Assembly (NCBI GenBank): GCA_001574975.1
Contig: KQ965767.1
Location: forward strand, 20,815 to 81,066
DNA length: 60,252 nucleotides
Direction: 5' to 3'
DNA from: Gonapodya prolifera JEL478
Lineage: Eukaryota; Monoblepharomycota; Monoblepharidomycetes; Monoblepharidales; Gonapodyaceae
Shown piece after piece: positions 23,892 through 34,465 of this stretch (within the stretch, counting starts at the first letter, position 1; each line of letters starts with the position of its first letter). The notes beneath the pieces are model-generated. The model saw only the letters and a program-made list of their open reading frames with translations, made no database searches and was not told where the DNA came from. The position numbers and the translations under genes are program-made.

Positions 23892-25919
23892 TTAGATCCG
23901 CGATGAAACACAGTCCGTTCCCGGCGGCGGAGAAGTCGTCGTTATGGTCTGCGTTGAAAAAAATGCCCTTTCGTCGTTCCACAACTTCGACTGAATGGTC
24001 GTACGAAGCTCCACGGACGTATTCCGCCGTTTCTCGGCAGCCGCGGCGTCCTCCGCTGCCTCTGCGAGCTCGGTTGCCTTGTCGAGAACCAACACGGTGA
24101 TACACGACGATGCCGCTCCGCCATGTCCGCCTCCACGGAATGGCCCGTTCGGAAGGTGCACAAGCCCGTCCGTCCCATTGATTTGCGCCACGAAGTACTC
24201 GACGGTGCGCTTCCACAACCCCCAGTTACTGCGCAGGTGGGCAACGTCCCCGCTTCCCCGTACGTAGTGATAAACGCCAACACACCCAAATGCACGTAAT
24301 CCTGGTAAACCCATACCCACCAACCTTCAAGCCCGCCTCGTACCCGATCGGGAAAGCAAGCGCAATCTCGCCGCTCGGCAGTTGAGTCTGGATCTGCGCC
24401 TCCAGCGTCGACCCGAGCACTTCCCATCGCTGCGTCGACGCGGACACGATCCGAACGGTGTGGTACAGATCCCGCAACCACATCATGCGGTCGCGTTTGG
24501 CCCCGTCCGGGCAGACACCGGCGGGGTTTGGCTGGACACCGTACTCGGCGAGGATAGCGTCTGACTCGGAGGTGGATGTGGACGTGAGGTTGTTGGCGTA
24601 GAGCACTGTGCCGTTGAGCAGGTCCGTCGCGACTACGTTCCTGTACCGCGCGCGACAATCCTGCCACGCGCCGAACCCGAACCCGCCCATGAGCGATTCA
24701 GGCGCGGCGGAGTAAGAGGCGACAGAGACGTTGAGCACGGGCATGCTGTTGATGGCGACCGAAAGGTCGCCGTTGGCGCGGTATGTGGTGCGGAAACGGT
24801 ACTCCGTGTTCTCGTCGACGGAGAGAGGGAGAGAGAAGCGGTGTTGGTTTGTGATGGTCGTCCCGTTTGGTAAGACACGCCCGAACCCGACGTCGATGGT
24901 GTTGCGGGGGAGAGCGGTGTAGTCGTGGTTGAGGAACGAGGAGGCGGGCATGGAGCCGGTGAGCAGGAGTAAGATTCCGCCGCCGAGGCGGGCGACGATG
25001 GGCCATCCCTATATCATCGTGTAATTTGGAAAGTGGATGGCGCCAGTATGTTGGTTGGAGTACCAGTGACCGTACAACGTGATAATTTGGGAACGGAAAC
25101 CCACCACTCCCCACAACAGCCCGCCTCTCACAACCTGCGCGTCGAACCCGAGCGCGTAGTTCTTGAGCTCAGTCGTGAGATGGGACACCGCGGGTCTTTG
25201 ACTCTCCACGACAACTCCATCCTTGTCGACGAGCCAGGACGCCGGTTGCTCCTTCGGCGCGAGACACACAGCCTGGACCGCACGAGTTCCGAGTTTCCAT
25301 ATGGCGTTCAGCTCGCTGTCGTCGCTCTCAAAGTAGCCTGGGAGGTCGGAGGAGGGGAGGGATTGGAACGAGGCTCTTAACCTGACGGCAGTGAATGTTA
25401 CGGAGCCCTGATCGACGTTGAGGAGGCGAATGGACTGCCACCGTTGCCCGCCTTGGACTTGGAACGAAGACAGGCGACCGGTGGTCGTGACGTTAAATGT
25501 TTCGACGCGGAATGTGTTGTTGGAGACCAGTGACGAAATAGAATGGACCGTCAGAGTTTTCTGTGACGATAGTGGGGAACGCTTCAGAATACTTCACTTC
25601 AATCTGAAGCCCTGGTATGCTCAGCGACGAGATTTCGAACCAAGGCACACCCGCGACTTCGATTCCATAGCTAATGTGGCCAAGGGGTTGGTGCCGTCGA
25701 GCGTGAAGGTTGCGAATTTGGAAACGTGCGGGTCCAGCTTGGTCCCCACGTGCAGGCCGGTGGGAGTAAAGTCTTCTGGCCTTCTGCAGCGAGGACATGA
25801 TGTGCGTTAGTTGAGCGTTACATAAAAGAAAACGACAGCACCGCAACTCACGCAGTGGCAGTAACGCAGCCCAGGATGACGCCGATGACGAGCGCAGTCA
25901 GGAGACGCGTCTCGTGCAT
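23892..25919 (-). pseudogene. GH78 alpha-L-rhamnosidase-like gene with frame breaks
   Basis: The ATG at 25919 begins a signal peptide (MHETRLLTALVIGVILGCVTA). A phase-2 intron (25851-25785) leads to the beta-sandwich region (NNTFRVETFNVTTTG), then YFESDDSELNAIWKLGTR and the diagnostic CPDGAKRDRMMWLRDLYHTV motif of six-hairpin GH78 enzymes at about 24530-24460; the frame ends at a TAA at 23892. GH78 enzymes hydrolyse terminal alpha-L-rhamnose from pectic side chains and plant glycosides. The reading frame shifts at about 25685 (one base short), 25545 (one base long, restoring frame), about 24310 and about 24250, with good family sequence on both sides of each. It is therefore broken, or the consensus is wrong. 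It diverges from the rhamnose dehydrogenase gene over 286 bases. Confidence 0.8.
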
Positions 25920-26205
25920 TGTGTTGCAGTCGCGGTGGGAGAAGTCCGTTTCCTGCTTTTTGATTTGGCCCTGAATCGGAGCCAGGTTCTGGGTGACACC
26001 GCCCACGCCCACACGGAGACTCCATACTACGCGCACGGTGACGAGCTGGTGCGTGGTGGCAGAAACGCAAGGCCCGGGTGTTGGGAAACACACGTGACCG
26101 CGGGTAAGGGGGTTCACCCACGGGAAATGGCCCGACTTGCCGAGAGGGCGGCAGGCGCAGGCGGATCCCCACGCTTACTACACTCTGCTGTTACTACACT
26201 CTGGC
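25920..26205. promoter_or_regulatory. Shared divergent promoter of rhamnosidase and L-rhamnose dehydrogenase
   Basis: 286 bases separate the two start codons, so both genes must be driven from here. It contains a 13-base direct repeat next to the dehydrogenase ATG (26175-26203) and several GC-rich CCGCGG/CGCGG-like words. Co-regulation is inferred from layout only. Confidence 0.5.
26175..26203 (+). repeat. 13-base direct repeat in front of LRA1-like start codon
   Basis: TTACTACACTCTG occurs at 26175-26187 and again at 26191-26203, separated by CTG, ending two bases before the ATG at 26206. It could be a regulator site, a 5'-leader element or a small slippage duplication. Confidence 0.7.
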
Positions 26206-27055
26206 ATGTCGCTGCTGACGGACAAGGTCGCGGCAATCACGGGCGGCGTCACGGGAATCGGGCGCGCGATCGCACTNNNNNNNNNNNNNNNNNNNNNNNN
26301 NGTGGCCGTCAACCATTTCCCGGACGACAAGTCGGCGGAGCAGTTCCAGACGATGCTGAAGGAGGCGGGAGATAAGGCAGATGGCCACTTGATTGCGGTG
26401 CCGGGCGACATCAGGTTCCCCGAGACGGGCCAGAATCTCGTCAAGAAAGCCGTCGAGCGATGGGGCCGTTTGGACGTGCTCGTCTCCAACGCGGGTATCT
26501 GCGAGTTCTCCGAGTTCTTGACGTGAGACCCCAATCATTCATCGCGGTGGTATTGCCCAATTCCTCTATCTCGGTTCGTTCCCACCCGACAGTATGACCG
26601 CAGAACTCGTGAACCAAACCGTCGCCACCAACCTCAACGGCGCCTTCTTCGCCGTACAAGCCGCCGCTCAACAGATGGTCAAACAAACTCCCATCGGGGG
26701 CAGCATCATTGGCATATCCTCCATCTCGGCCCTCGTCGGTGGCGCAGGGCAGACCCACTACACCCCGACCAAAGCCGGCGTGCTCTCCCTCATGCAAAGC
26801 ACCGCGTGCGCGTTGGGCAAGTACAATATCAGATGCAATGCCCTCCTCCCGGGCACGATCAGGACGCAGCTCAACGATGTGGATCTGAGCGATGAGAATA
26901 AGAGAAAGTATATGGAGGGCAGGATTCCGTTGGGGAGGTTAGGTCAGACAACGGATTTGGCCGGGCCAGCGGTGTTTTTAGCCAGCGATTTGAGCGGATA
27001 TGTCACGGGCGCGCAGTTGTTGGTGGATGGAGGACTATTTGTCAACTTGCAGTAG
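26206..27055 (+). CDS. LRA1: L-rhamnose 1-dehydrogenase (short-chain dehydrogenase)
   Basis: Two exons (26206-26522, 26593-27055) give 259 residues, typical of a classical SDR. The nucleotide-binding motif is TGGVTGIG (residues about 13-20); SNAG follows, then catalytic Ser in ISSISAL and YTPTK. The C-terminal half (STACALGKYNIRCNALLPGT, EGRIPLGRLGQTTDLAGPA, LLVDGGLFVNLQ) matches what I recall of yeast LRA1, which oxidises L-rhamnose to L-rhamnono-1,4-lactone with NAD(P)+, the first step of the non-phosphorylative rhamnose pathway in the cytosol. Codons for about 8 residues near position 25-32 fall in a 25-base N-gap; frame is preserved across it at that gap length. Neighbours (GH78 rhamnosidase, 6-deoxyhexose-type permease) support the assignment over a generic SDR. 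Confidence 0.87.
26277..26301. other. Assembly gap, 25 N
   Basis: Unknown bases inside exon 1 of the L-rhamnose dehydrogenase gene. The same frame is open on both sides. Confidence 0.99.
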
Positions 27056-27478
27056 TGAGAAAAAAATAACAATCAACTGTAGTACGTTGTAGTTGGCAAT
27101 ACTCGGAATGTACGTTCTTCGACTGCTTCCTGCTTTTCCGCTGTTTCCATGTAGTAAAGCACATACAATCGAAGACGATCCTCGAAAATGCACTGGCACC
27201 TTTTGCTGAGGGATTCTTCGTCATTTTTGGGTGTGCCATATCTTCGGATAAAATGGAGCGAAACTGATGAAACGTACCGACGACTTGCTTGTTATTCCTC
27301 GCTGTAAATCCTCCAACATAAGTACGAAACTCCACAGATGAAACAAAAAGTGAAGAGAATTCCGGCCTTCTCTATTTCATCACGTTTTCGTTTTCATAGT
27401 TTACCAAGTCTATTGTCTACGTATGTCGTTGTAAATTTGATTCGCAGTTCGGTACAACTTTCGACCCCGGAGCTGCAC
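27056..27478. other. Intergenic between convergent genes
   Basis: 423 A+T-rich bases between the 3' ends of the rhamnose dehydrogenase and the hydroxyacid dehydrogenase. Poly(A)-rich signals follow the first stop (AAAAAAATAA region at about 27060). No gene seen. Confidence 0.55.
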
Positions 27479-28896
27479 TTATTTCCTGTACCGCGCCATA
27501 TCAATCTCGGCCGGCATAAGTTGTCCGTGGGCCCCCTTAATCCCATTCTCGACACACATAAGAGCCATCGAGTCTCTGATATACGCGGGAAAGGGGAGAG
27601 ATGGTTGTGAGCGAGTTGCGAGTCTGAGACGGAGAAGGAAAACAAGGAAAGCCGGTGTCTCACCTCGTTTCGACAGTGGCGGTACCCTGGTGCGGAAGCA
27701 GGACTGCGTTCTCGAGTGACAAGAGTTCGTGGTTCGGTGGGAGGGGTTCGGGGTCCATTACCTGTCAAGAACCAACACCAGTGAGACACAGACCAACCGC
27801 AAGTAGAAGAACATTCTTGCTCACGTCAAGTCCCGCTCCTTGCACCCACCCCTCCTTCAACCCCCTCACCAGCGCGTCTTGATCCACCACCGGCCCGCGG
27901 CCCACATTCACAACCCACCCGCCCTTCCCACCCCTCAACTTCCTCAAAAGCCTCTCGCCAACCATCCCCCTCGTGGACGCGTTGAGGTCACACGCGACCA
28001 CAAGCATGTCACTCTTCTCGGCAAGCAAGTCGGCCCCCGGGACGTACTCGAGCGAACCCTGGCCCGTGACGGTGGCCACGGGGACGGGCCGGATGTCGGT
28101 GTATCGGATGACGCAGCCGAATGGCGCTAGGCGGTATGCGCATTCGAGACCGACACGCCCGAGGCCGATGATGCCGATGTTGAGGTGGCGGAGGTCGTTG
28201 CCGAGTGGGATGTGGTTGACGGACCACTGGTGAAGGTACAAAGAATCGAAGTCGAAAGTCGAAGTCGAGACAAAGAAGAACGACATTACACCAGAGCGAA
28301 AACGATCCACCAGAACACGGACTGTAACGTACGTCACCCGACTTGAGCGCCTTCTGCATGCCGTTCCACTTGCGCAGGGTCGCCAGAACGAGCAACACGC
28401 AGGTCTCGGCAACGGCATGGTTCAGAATGGACGGGCTGTGGCCCAGTCTGACGCTTCGCGACGCAAGAGAGGGTACGGAGATGTGATCGAAGCCTACGGA
28501 CTGTTGTTGGAGAAACACGTCGTCGATTGGAGTTGAGACTGGAGAAGGTTGGTCGACCAAAGTACACACGCGAGGGGACTCACAGGAGTCGAAACGACTT
28601 TCAGTTCTGGCCCGCAGGCATCGAGGACTTCGTCGTTGACGGGGTTCAAGTATCCGACAAGCCCGTGGATTGGCTGGTTTTCGCGAATCAATTGGAGGAT
28701 CTCCGCTCTTCACAAGCAAAACCAACCCTCATGAGCAATCGATGGCACGATTCCGGTCCACCCCCGCACACGGCACATACCTCGACGCCTTTTCCGGCGG
28801 CGGACCAATCAGAACGATTGAGTCGTTGCGTGCGAGTTGCTCGACGGCGACTGGTCTGAGGCCACCGGGGCAGAAAATTCTGGGCTTGGTAGACAT
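27479..28896 (-). CDS. D-2-hydroxyacid dehydrogenase (glyoxylate/hydroxypyruvate reductase-like)
   Basis: Six phase-consistent exons (28896-28781, 28707-28584, 28500-28333, 28226-27825, 27761-27664, 27575-27479) give 334 residues, the usual family length. Features in order: [27 protein letters not shown]-binding GIIGLGRVG, catalytic Arg in [14 protein letters not shown], the Glu of MDPEPLPPN and the His of LLPHQGTAT. The pattern is closest to eukaryotic GRHPR, which reduces glyoxylate or hydroxypyruvate with NAD(P)H. It shares a 262-base divergent promoter with the sugar permease and converges on the rhamnose dehydrogenase, so it may act on a 2-oxo acid from deoxysugar breakdown. That role is inference; the reductase family is secure. 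Confidence 0.9.
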
Positions 28897-29158
28897 TGCG
28901 ACGGGGATTCCAAAAGAAGGAGATGGATTCAAACGCGGTGAGAAAGAAAGAAGGCAATCGGCGGATTCCACGCTGGAGATCGCGTGCAGAGTTTGAGGGT
29001 GTGGGGGCTCAGTCGCGGCTAATACGCTTTACCCCCGGCGGCAACTTTAGTAGGGCGCTGTCAGCAAAACCCTCAAATGTCCCCCGCAACGTGCTATATC
29101 AACCACCAGATTCGCGCTCCAGCGTATTCCCAACTTACCCCACGCAATCGATTGAGTC
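28897..29158. promoter_or_regulatory. Shared divergent promoter of hydroxyacid dehydrogenase and permease
   Basis: 262 bases between two divergent ATGs (28896 minus, 29159 plus). No unmistakable operator was seen. Confidence 0.5.
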
Positions 29159-30890
29159 ATGCCCGGCGGTGCAGTAGCAACGGGCGGCGCCTTCGCCAAC
29201 CCATTCAAGCAACCAATCGTCAAGCGTGGCTACGGTGAGTGGCAGTCTTCCGGAAATTCCGGAAAAGAGTGTTCACCAAACGTCTGCACCGTCTGCGTTA
29301 AGTCTGGCCATATCTTCTTGTAACGTCACTATTCTTCTTGTGGGGATTCGCCTACGGACTGCTCGACGTGCTCAACAAGCACTTCCAGAACGTGCTCGGA
29401 ATATCAAAGACCCAATCGACGACTTTGCAAGTGGCCTACTTTGGTGTTGGATACTTCTTGTAAGTCAACCCCGCACTTGGCTAGATCACTTTGGGAAAAT
29501 CCCTTCTCCTCATCGCTCCCATCCCAGGTTCTCTCCCATCGCCGGTGAAATTCTCAAACGCAAAGGCTACAAATTCACAGTCATCACCGGACTAGCATTC
29601 TGTAAGTACACTCATAGATACCCTCATCTCCTAGTTCACTCGCTAGACTGACCTACTCCATCTCCAGACTCCACGGGGGCCATCTTCTTCTGGCCCGTCG
29701 CCAAATTTTCGGTCGGCACCACCAACCCCGGCTCCATCTTCGCCGGCTTCGTGGTCTGCACCGCCGTGATCGCCTGCGGCCTCGCCACGCTCGAGGTCGC
29801 CGCCAACTCGTACGCGTCCGTGGTCCCGCCCGTCAAGTACGCCAACCTGCGCCTGCAATTCTCGCAGGCCTGCAACGGCGTCGCGTCCTTCACGGGTCCC
29901 CTCCTGGCCTCGCACGTGTTCTTCTCCGACGAGAACGCCGACAACTTGAACAACGTCCAGTGGGTCTACCTCGGCGTGTCCCTTCTGGGCGTCGCCATCG
30001 CCACGCTCTTCTTCTTCTCCGACATCCCCGAAGTCACCGAGGAGGCCCTGCAATCCGAAATCGAGGACCTCTCGCAGTACCCCGGCCTGACCGAAAAGCT
30101 CGCCAAACCCTTCTGGCACCAAACCCGCGCCATCACGGGCTTCGTCGCCCAGTTCCTCTACGTCGGCGCGCAGGTCACGATCGGGTCCTTCTTCCTCAAC
30201 TACACCGCCGAGAACGCTGGTATCGCTGACTCGCTTGGGTCAAACTTGCTCTCGTACGGTCTCATCATGTTCACCGTCGGGCGCTTCATCGGCACCGCCA
30301 TCTTGGTCTTCGTGTCGGGCCCCGTCGTCCTCTTTGGCGCGGCTACCATCGCGGCGATCCTTTCGATTCTTATCGGCACGCTTCATGGATGGTCCGGAGT
30401 CGTGAGTTTCGCTCTGCATCGATCTCATATGATGGAACTGTTCTCAAGCAGATTTTTTTTGTCTTCGCTTCGCCAGGTCTGCGCAATGCTGATCATGTTC
30501 TTCGAGTCGGTCCAGTTCCCTATCATCTTCGTCCTGTCGACCACAAACCTCGGCCGCCACACTCGCCGCGCATCCGCTCTTCTCGTCGTAAGTCCAAACT
30601 ATCCCGCTTCGAAACCTCTCCACATCTTACTAAATGTTCACTTTCCCATTCACTTACAGATGGGCATCTCCGGCGGCGCCGCCTTCCCCCCAATCCAAGG
30701 CGTTATCGCCGACACCTACGGCATCCGCCCCTCCTTCTTCATTGTCCTGCCCTGCTTCATCTACCTCATGCTCTGGGCCGTGTACATGTGGAACGAAGAG
30801 GGCCGCAGGGTTTGGGTCAGCAAGTCGGACGAGCCCGAGAGCCCGAGACTCAAGGCGGATGATAAGGTGGGGAAGCCGCTTGTGGCGTAA
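29159..30890 (+). CDS. MFS sugar permease, FucP (L-fucose:proton symporter) family
   Basis: Six phase-consistent exons (29159-29234, 29303-29459, 29528-29601, 29668-30401, 30477-30587, 30660-30890) give 460 residues. The FucP-type signature is at the first helix (SLFFLWGFAYGLLDVLNKHF), followed by FSPIAGEILKRKGYK, NSYASVVPP with LRLQFSQACNGVASFTGP, and about 12 hydrophobic segments. The C-terminal half has QFLYVGAQVTIGSFFLNY and GISGGAAFPPIQGVIAD. These transporters import L-fucose and related hexoses with protons across the plasma membrane. Next to a rhamnosidase and a rhamnose dehydrogenase, L-rhamnose is a reasonable substrate guess. Exon 2 starts after a TTAAG acceptor that restores frame. 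Confidence 0.92.
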
Positions 30891-31164
30891 CCCCGGAGTG
30901 GAAAGCGCGAGCACTTGTAGGATTAATGTGTGTATAAAGACATGAGATACAATTTTTGATTTTCGAAACTTGTCGTGGACATCAAAGGGCGAGACGTTGC
31001 GTGGGTGCCGATGCGCGTGCGATGGTGGATGCGATGGCCAGAAATTAAAGTGCTCATTAATCTGAAAGGCCGCAGCAACTTCGGTGACCGGATCACTCAA
31101 ACCACCAACTCTATTCGATCGCCGCGAAAAACGACTTCTCGCAGGCGTCATCTCCATCATCGCA

Positions 31165-31781
31165 ATGCTCGCCTCATTGGATTCACTCCCGGACGAACTC
31201 CTCCTCGCCATTTTCAAAGATCTTTGTCCCCGAGACTTGTTCCGCTCGATCGTTCGCCTCTCCCGACGATACCGCAGCCTCGTATCAGAACTCTTCTACA
31301 CCCTCGGCAAACCATTCCTACAGATCGCTATCACAGTGTTATCAGAAGACCGCATCAAGGCCCTGGAGCATGAAGCCCACTTCGTGTTTCGTCGGGTTCA
31401 AAGTGAGAATCCGCGTCTTGCCTGAATGCATCGTCATGGAAGGAGGGAACAAAGTCGCCGCGACACTGGACATTTAAGTCAATCGTCGCGACCAATATAA
31501 ACTGCACCTGGGCGCCGCGTTTCCCTCGTCTTCGGGAACATCTCATTCAGGAAATGGACGCACTGATCTACAAGAAATTTGTGAAGTTTATCGCACAACA
31601 GCATGCACGCCGGGTAATGCACGCATTCTCGCACACGCAAGCCAAGTCCCAGAAGCTCACAGATGTCTCGCGAGCGGAGACACTGGTGAACAAGTTCCAG
31701 AGGAAAATGCAGGACGAACTTGTCGCGCGTCGGCTGGAGAAGGAAATCGTATGCACGTTACGTGCTTCGTCGAAGAGTTGA
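31165..31781 (+). pseudogene. F-box protein fragment
   Basis: The ATG at 31165 starts an F-box (SLDSLPDELLLAIFKDLCPR, then DLFRSIVRLSRRYRSLV) that runs to a stop at 31425 (87 residues). A second coding-like stretch in another frame (about 31441-31781) encodes a Lys-rich helical segment (MDALIYKKFVKFIAQQHARR). No splice pair joins them in phase, so the gene looks broken. It is paralogous to the F-box gene at 48.5 kb. F-box proteins normally bring substrates to SCF ubiquitin ligases. Confidence 0.5.
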
Positions 31782-34465
31782 ATTAGTAGCTTCGCGTCAG
31801 AATTTTCAGTTGTGTCGCAGTTACTGATTTTAGAATTTGAAGCTTGCTTGGAGTTGAATTCATGATGCACAGACGCTGAACTTGAGTTCCCAAAAGAGAG
31901 AAGCCTTTCGGTTGGTTTCCGTCTTCAGTATCACGCATCACGCATCCAAAATGTCCTCTGCAATGCGGTCGTTTTTTTTTTTTTTGAACGATTGCGAGGG
32001 AGTCCGGCACCTTGAAGGCGATGCCAAGAACGTTCCTGCGTACGCTTTCCGGCTCCAGCAGGGTTCGCGGGAGCTGGTATTGTATGCCTTTGTTGAATGA
32101 GTAAGTGACACAGTCAGAGATGCATTCCGCAAATCTCCAATCCTGATGTTGTCAGTGATTTTTGGGTGGGGATTTCAACCGACGTAGACGTCCAAGACCG
32201 CTGCTGTGACGCTCAGTGCACAGACAGTCCTTCCTTTCGCGCCCGAGAGTAGGCGATGCGTCGATTCCTCGAAATTCGTCGATAGACGACATCCACAAAC
32301 CGACCCCCGCGATTGCGGGATCCACAAGACTTGGCCACTCGAAACTCCACTCAGACGAAGTTTTCGTCTCGCAATTCAAAATGCCAGTATTTTCGGCCGT
32401 CCGCCTCGAAGTGTTGGAGACTGCAGTGGATCGCGATAATCAAAGCTTTGTCTGAGTGGAGCTGCGCGTCACAGAACCTTGTGGATGGCGCTATCGTGGC
32501 GGTTGTACTGCGAATGTCGGCTTTCGAAGAATTACAAGGAATCGAAGCATCGCACACTCTCTGACACCAGCGACAAGTACTGTTCGTGTTGCTGAACGTC
32601 GCATCAATGGTCTTGAGGATCAAATAGACGTTATCATGGCCAGAAGGCAGCATTCCTCAGCTTGGTTTGTGAAAGACATTGTCGGTCCGATATCCCAATT
32701 TCGGGCACACAGCTTGTTGCAGAAGGAAATATCAATCCGGCAACGTTTTTCACGTACTATGAAGACGATGTGGACTTCTATCATCGGGACACCGGAGTTG
32801 CCCGCGTTTTCCGAAGGTCGCAGTTGTCTTGTGGGAGCAAGCTAGCAGAAAAGTCAAGCCAGATTTTGTCCTTCGCCCCGACATTTTGAGTCTCTGTGTA
32901 TGATACGGGGGCGCGAGATGGTCGGTCACAGGCCCTTCGTTTCAGATTTTCCGACAATTGATCAAGTAGGCCATGGTTGACTACTGGTTCAGACTAAGCG
33001 ACCAAGATTTGGCCGCGGTTTACTTATCGATTGAGCTTTGTCCATCCTTGTACCTTGGTTCTGTCGCTTGGGTGTCTTGTCCGGGAGCAACTCGGGTCAC
33101 AGAAAGTGTCAGTCGCGCACCATCGTAGGCCACGCAAAAGGTCTCTCTTGTTCAACATCGCCCTTTTGCTTATTGAGTGCAACTAAGCCTCTCCTACAAA
33201 TCTCCAAATTTCCAACGACCATCAAAGCACATGCGTAAGCATCACCACCCCTTTTCAATTGTCGCGATATCTGTCATTGCGACCAAAGTGGACTCAGAGT
33301 ATCGACATTTCACCGGAGCTTCATTATGGCGCTACATTAGCCTCGGTCACATCGAGCGTCGACCGTCGTTGGAACAATTCCTGACAGATTTCTTCTCCAC
33401 GCCCGCCCTGGACCCGACGAGACACATTTCAACTTTTGCATCCGTGCCACGAAAAGTGGTTGGAGAGTATCAGCAGTAGACACAAAGCAACTGCTTTGTT
33501 ATGCTATGTTGTATCCTTCACATAAATACCAAAATGTGAGAAAAGATAGCACAAAAAGCATTTGTTTCCAAGCTCATCTCGAGGCGCCTTCTCCTACGGT
33601 TGCGTCTCTTATTCCTTTGTCTTTTTGATTTCACTTGCGTATGTCCCGAGGTGAAATGTTACTAATTCCGAAATGAAGTGTCGCATTGCATCCACTGTGA
33701 AGTGCGATCCTCGCTACCGTACTCGCTATGCCGAAAAGAAGAGCCTTCCTCCCTTTCCGTCTGCTCCCGCACCGTTCTCGCAGACACTACCACGGATATT
33801 CCAATGTAAAACCCCTCGAATGTGCCGCTGCCGATTTTGCAGAACTTTCATGAAGGATTCTTCGCAACAGGCGGATTGTGGAGCCACGGACTGCTGCACT
33901 GCACGCCTTCTCCCTTCGTTTAGAGCGGCGGTTGATCGGGGTCACCTCTCGCAGTGGGGCGTCTGTCCATGGCGACAAATTAAAAATTGACCGACCGGGG
34001 CCGGTATTGTCACTCAAAGACCGGCGTCCGGTCCAGAACGCTCGGTCTCGCTGCCGAGACCGTATCTCGAAAAGTCCCGATGTCGACGTCAGGTTCTTGG
34101 ATTGGAGTCATCGGGGCAGTGGATCAGAGCAGAGAAAGAGCAAGAGCAGGTCTTGCTCCTAGGAAATGGGCGACTGGTGCAGGACGGGCGGTGACCATTT
34201 AAGCGTAAAACACTACAGTCGAACGAGCGCAGATCGAAGCAGCAGAATGTATTCTGCATATCGGCGAGGCGGAAGGGAGCGATTTACGGCGGAAAGGCGG
34301 ATCACGGCGACAGTACTCAAGTAATTGTGAAAGACTGGCGACTGCTCTGGCTCAGGGCCAGCACTGGCGCTCAAAGAACTTTACTTTGAATTATTCGAAA
34401 AGTGACTTCTATTATGTAATGAAAGGAATTACAAAAAAAGGGGGCCGGGGAAAAAGAGATCAGCC
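31782..34465. other. Gene-fragment region
   Basis: 2.7 kb without a confident gene. It holds a 13-T run at about 31973-31985, an inverted duplication (32245-32562), coding-like sequence at about 32580-32890, and an 82-codon open frame at 33231-33479 (SEYRHFTGASLWRYISLGHI) with no recognised family. It interrupts the link between the sugar cluster and the RraA gene. Confidence 0.4.
32245..32562. repeat. Imperfect inverted duplication of a coding-like segment
   Basis: Arms of about 116 bases (32245-32360 on plus; 32447-32562 reverse-complemented) align without gaps at roughly three quarters identity by eye, around an 86-base spacer. The plus arm encodes RVGDASIPRNSS...LHSDE; the minus arm encodes RVCDASIPCNSS...LHSDK (about 22 of 38 residues the same). 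Confidence 0.75.

Noticed and set aside
23942-24667. A 241-codon minus-strand frame overlapping GH78
   Set aside because: Arg/Pro-rich shadow frame of G+C-rich coding DNA; only its 24.3-24.25 kb part matches GH78, as a result of the frame breaks.
26167-29145. The word CCCCACGC close to both plus-strand starts of the sugar cluster (26167-26174, 29138-29145), resembling a CreA site
   Set aside because: A couple of shared 8-base words are expected by chance between two regions of this size; not reported as a regulatory site.
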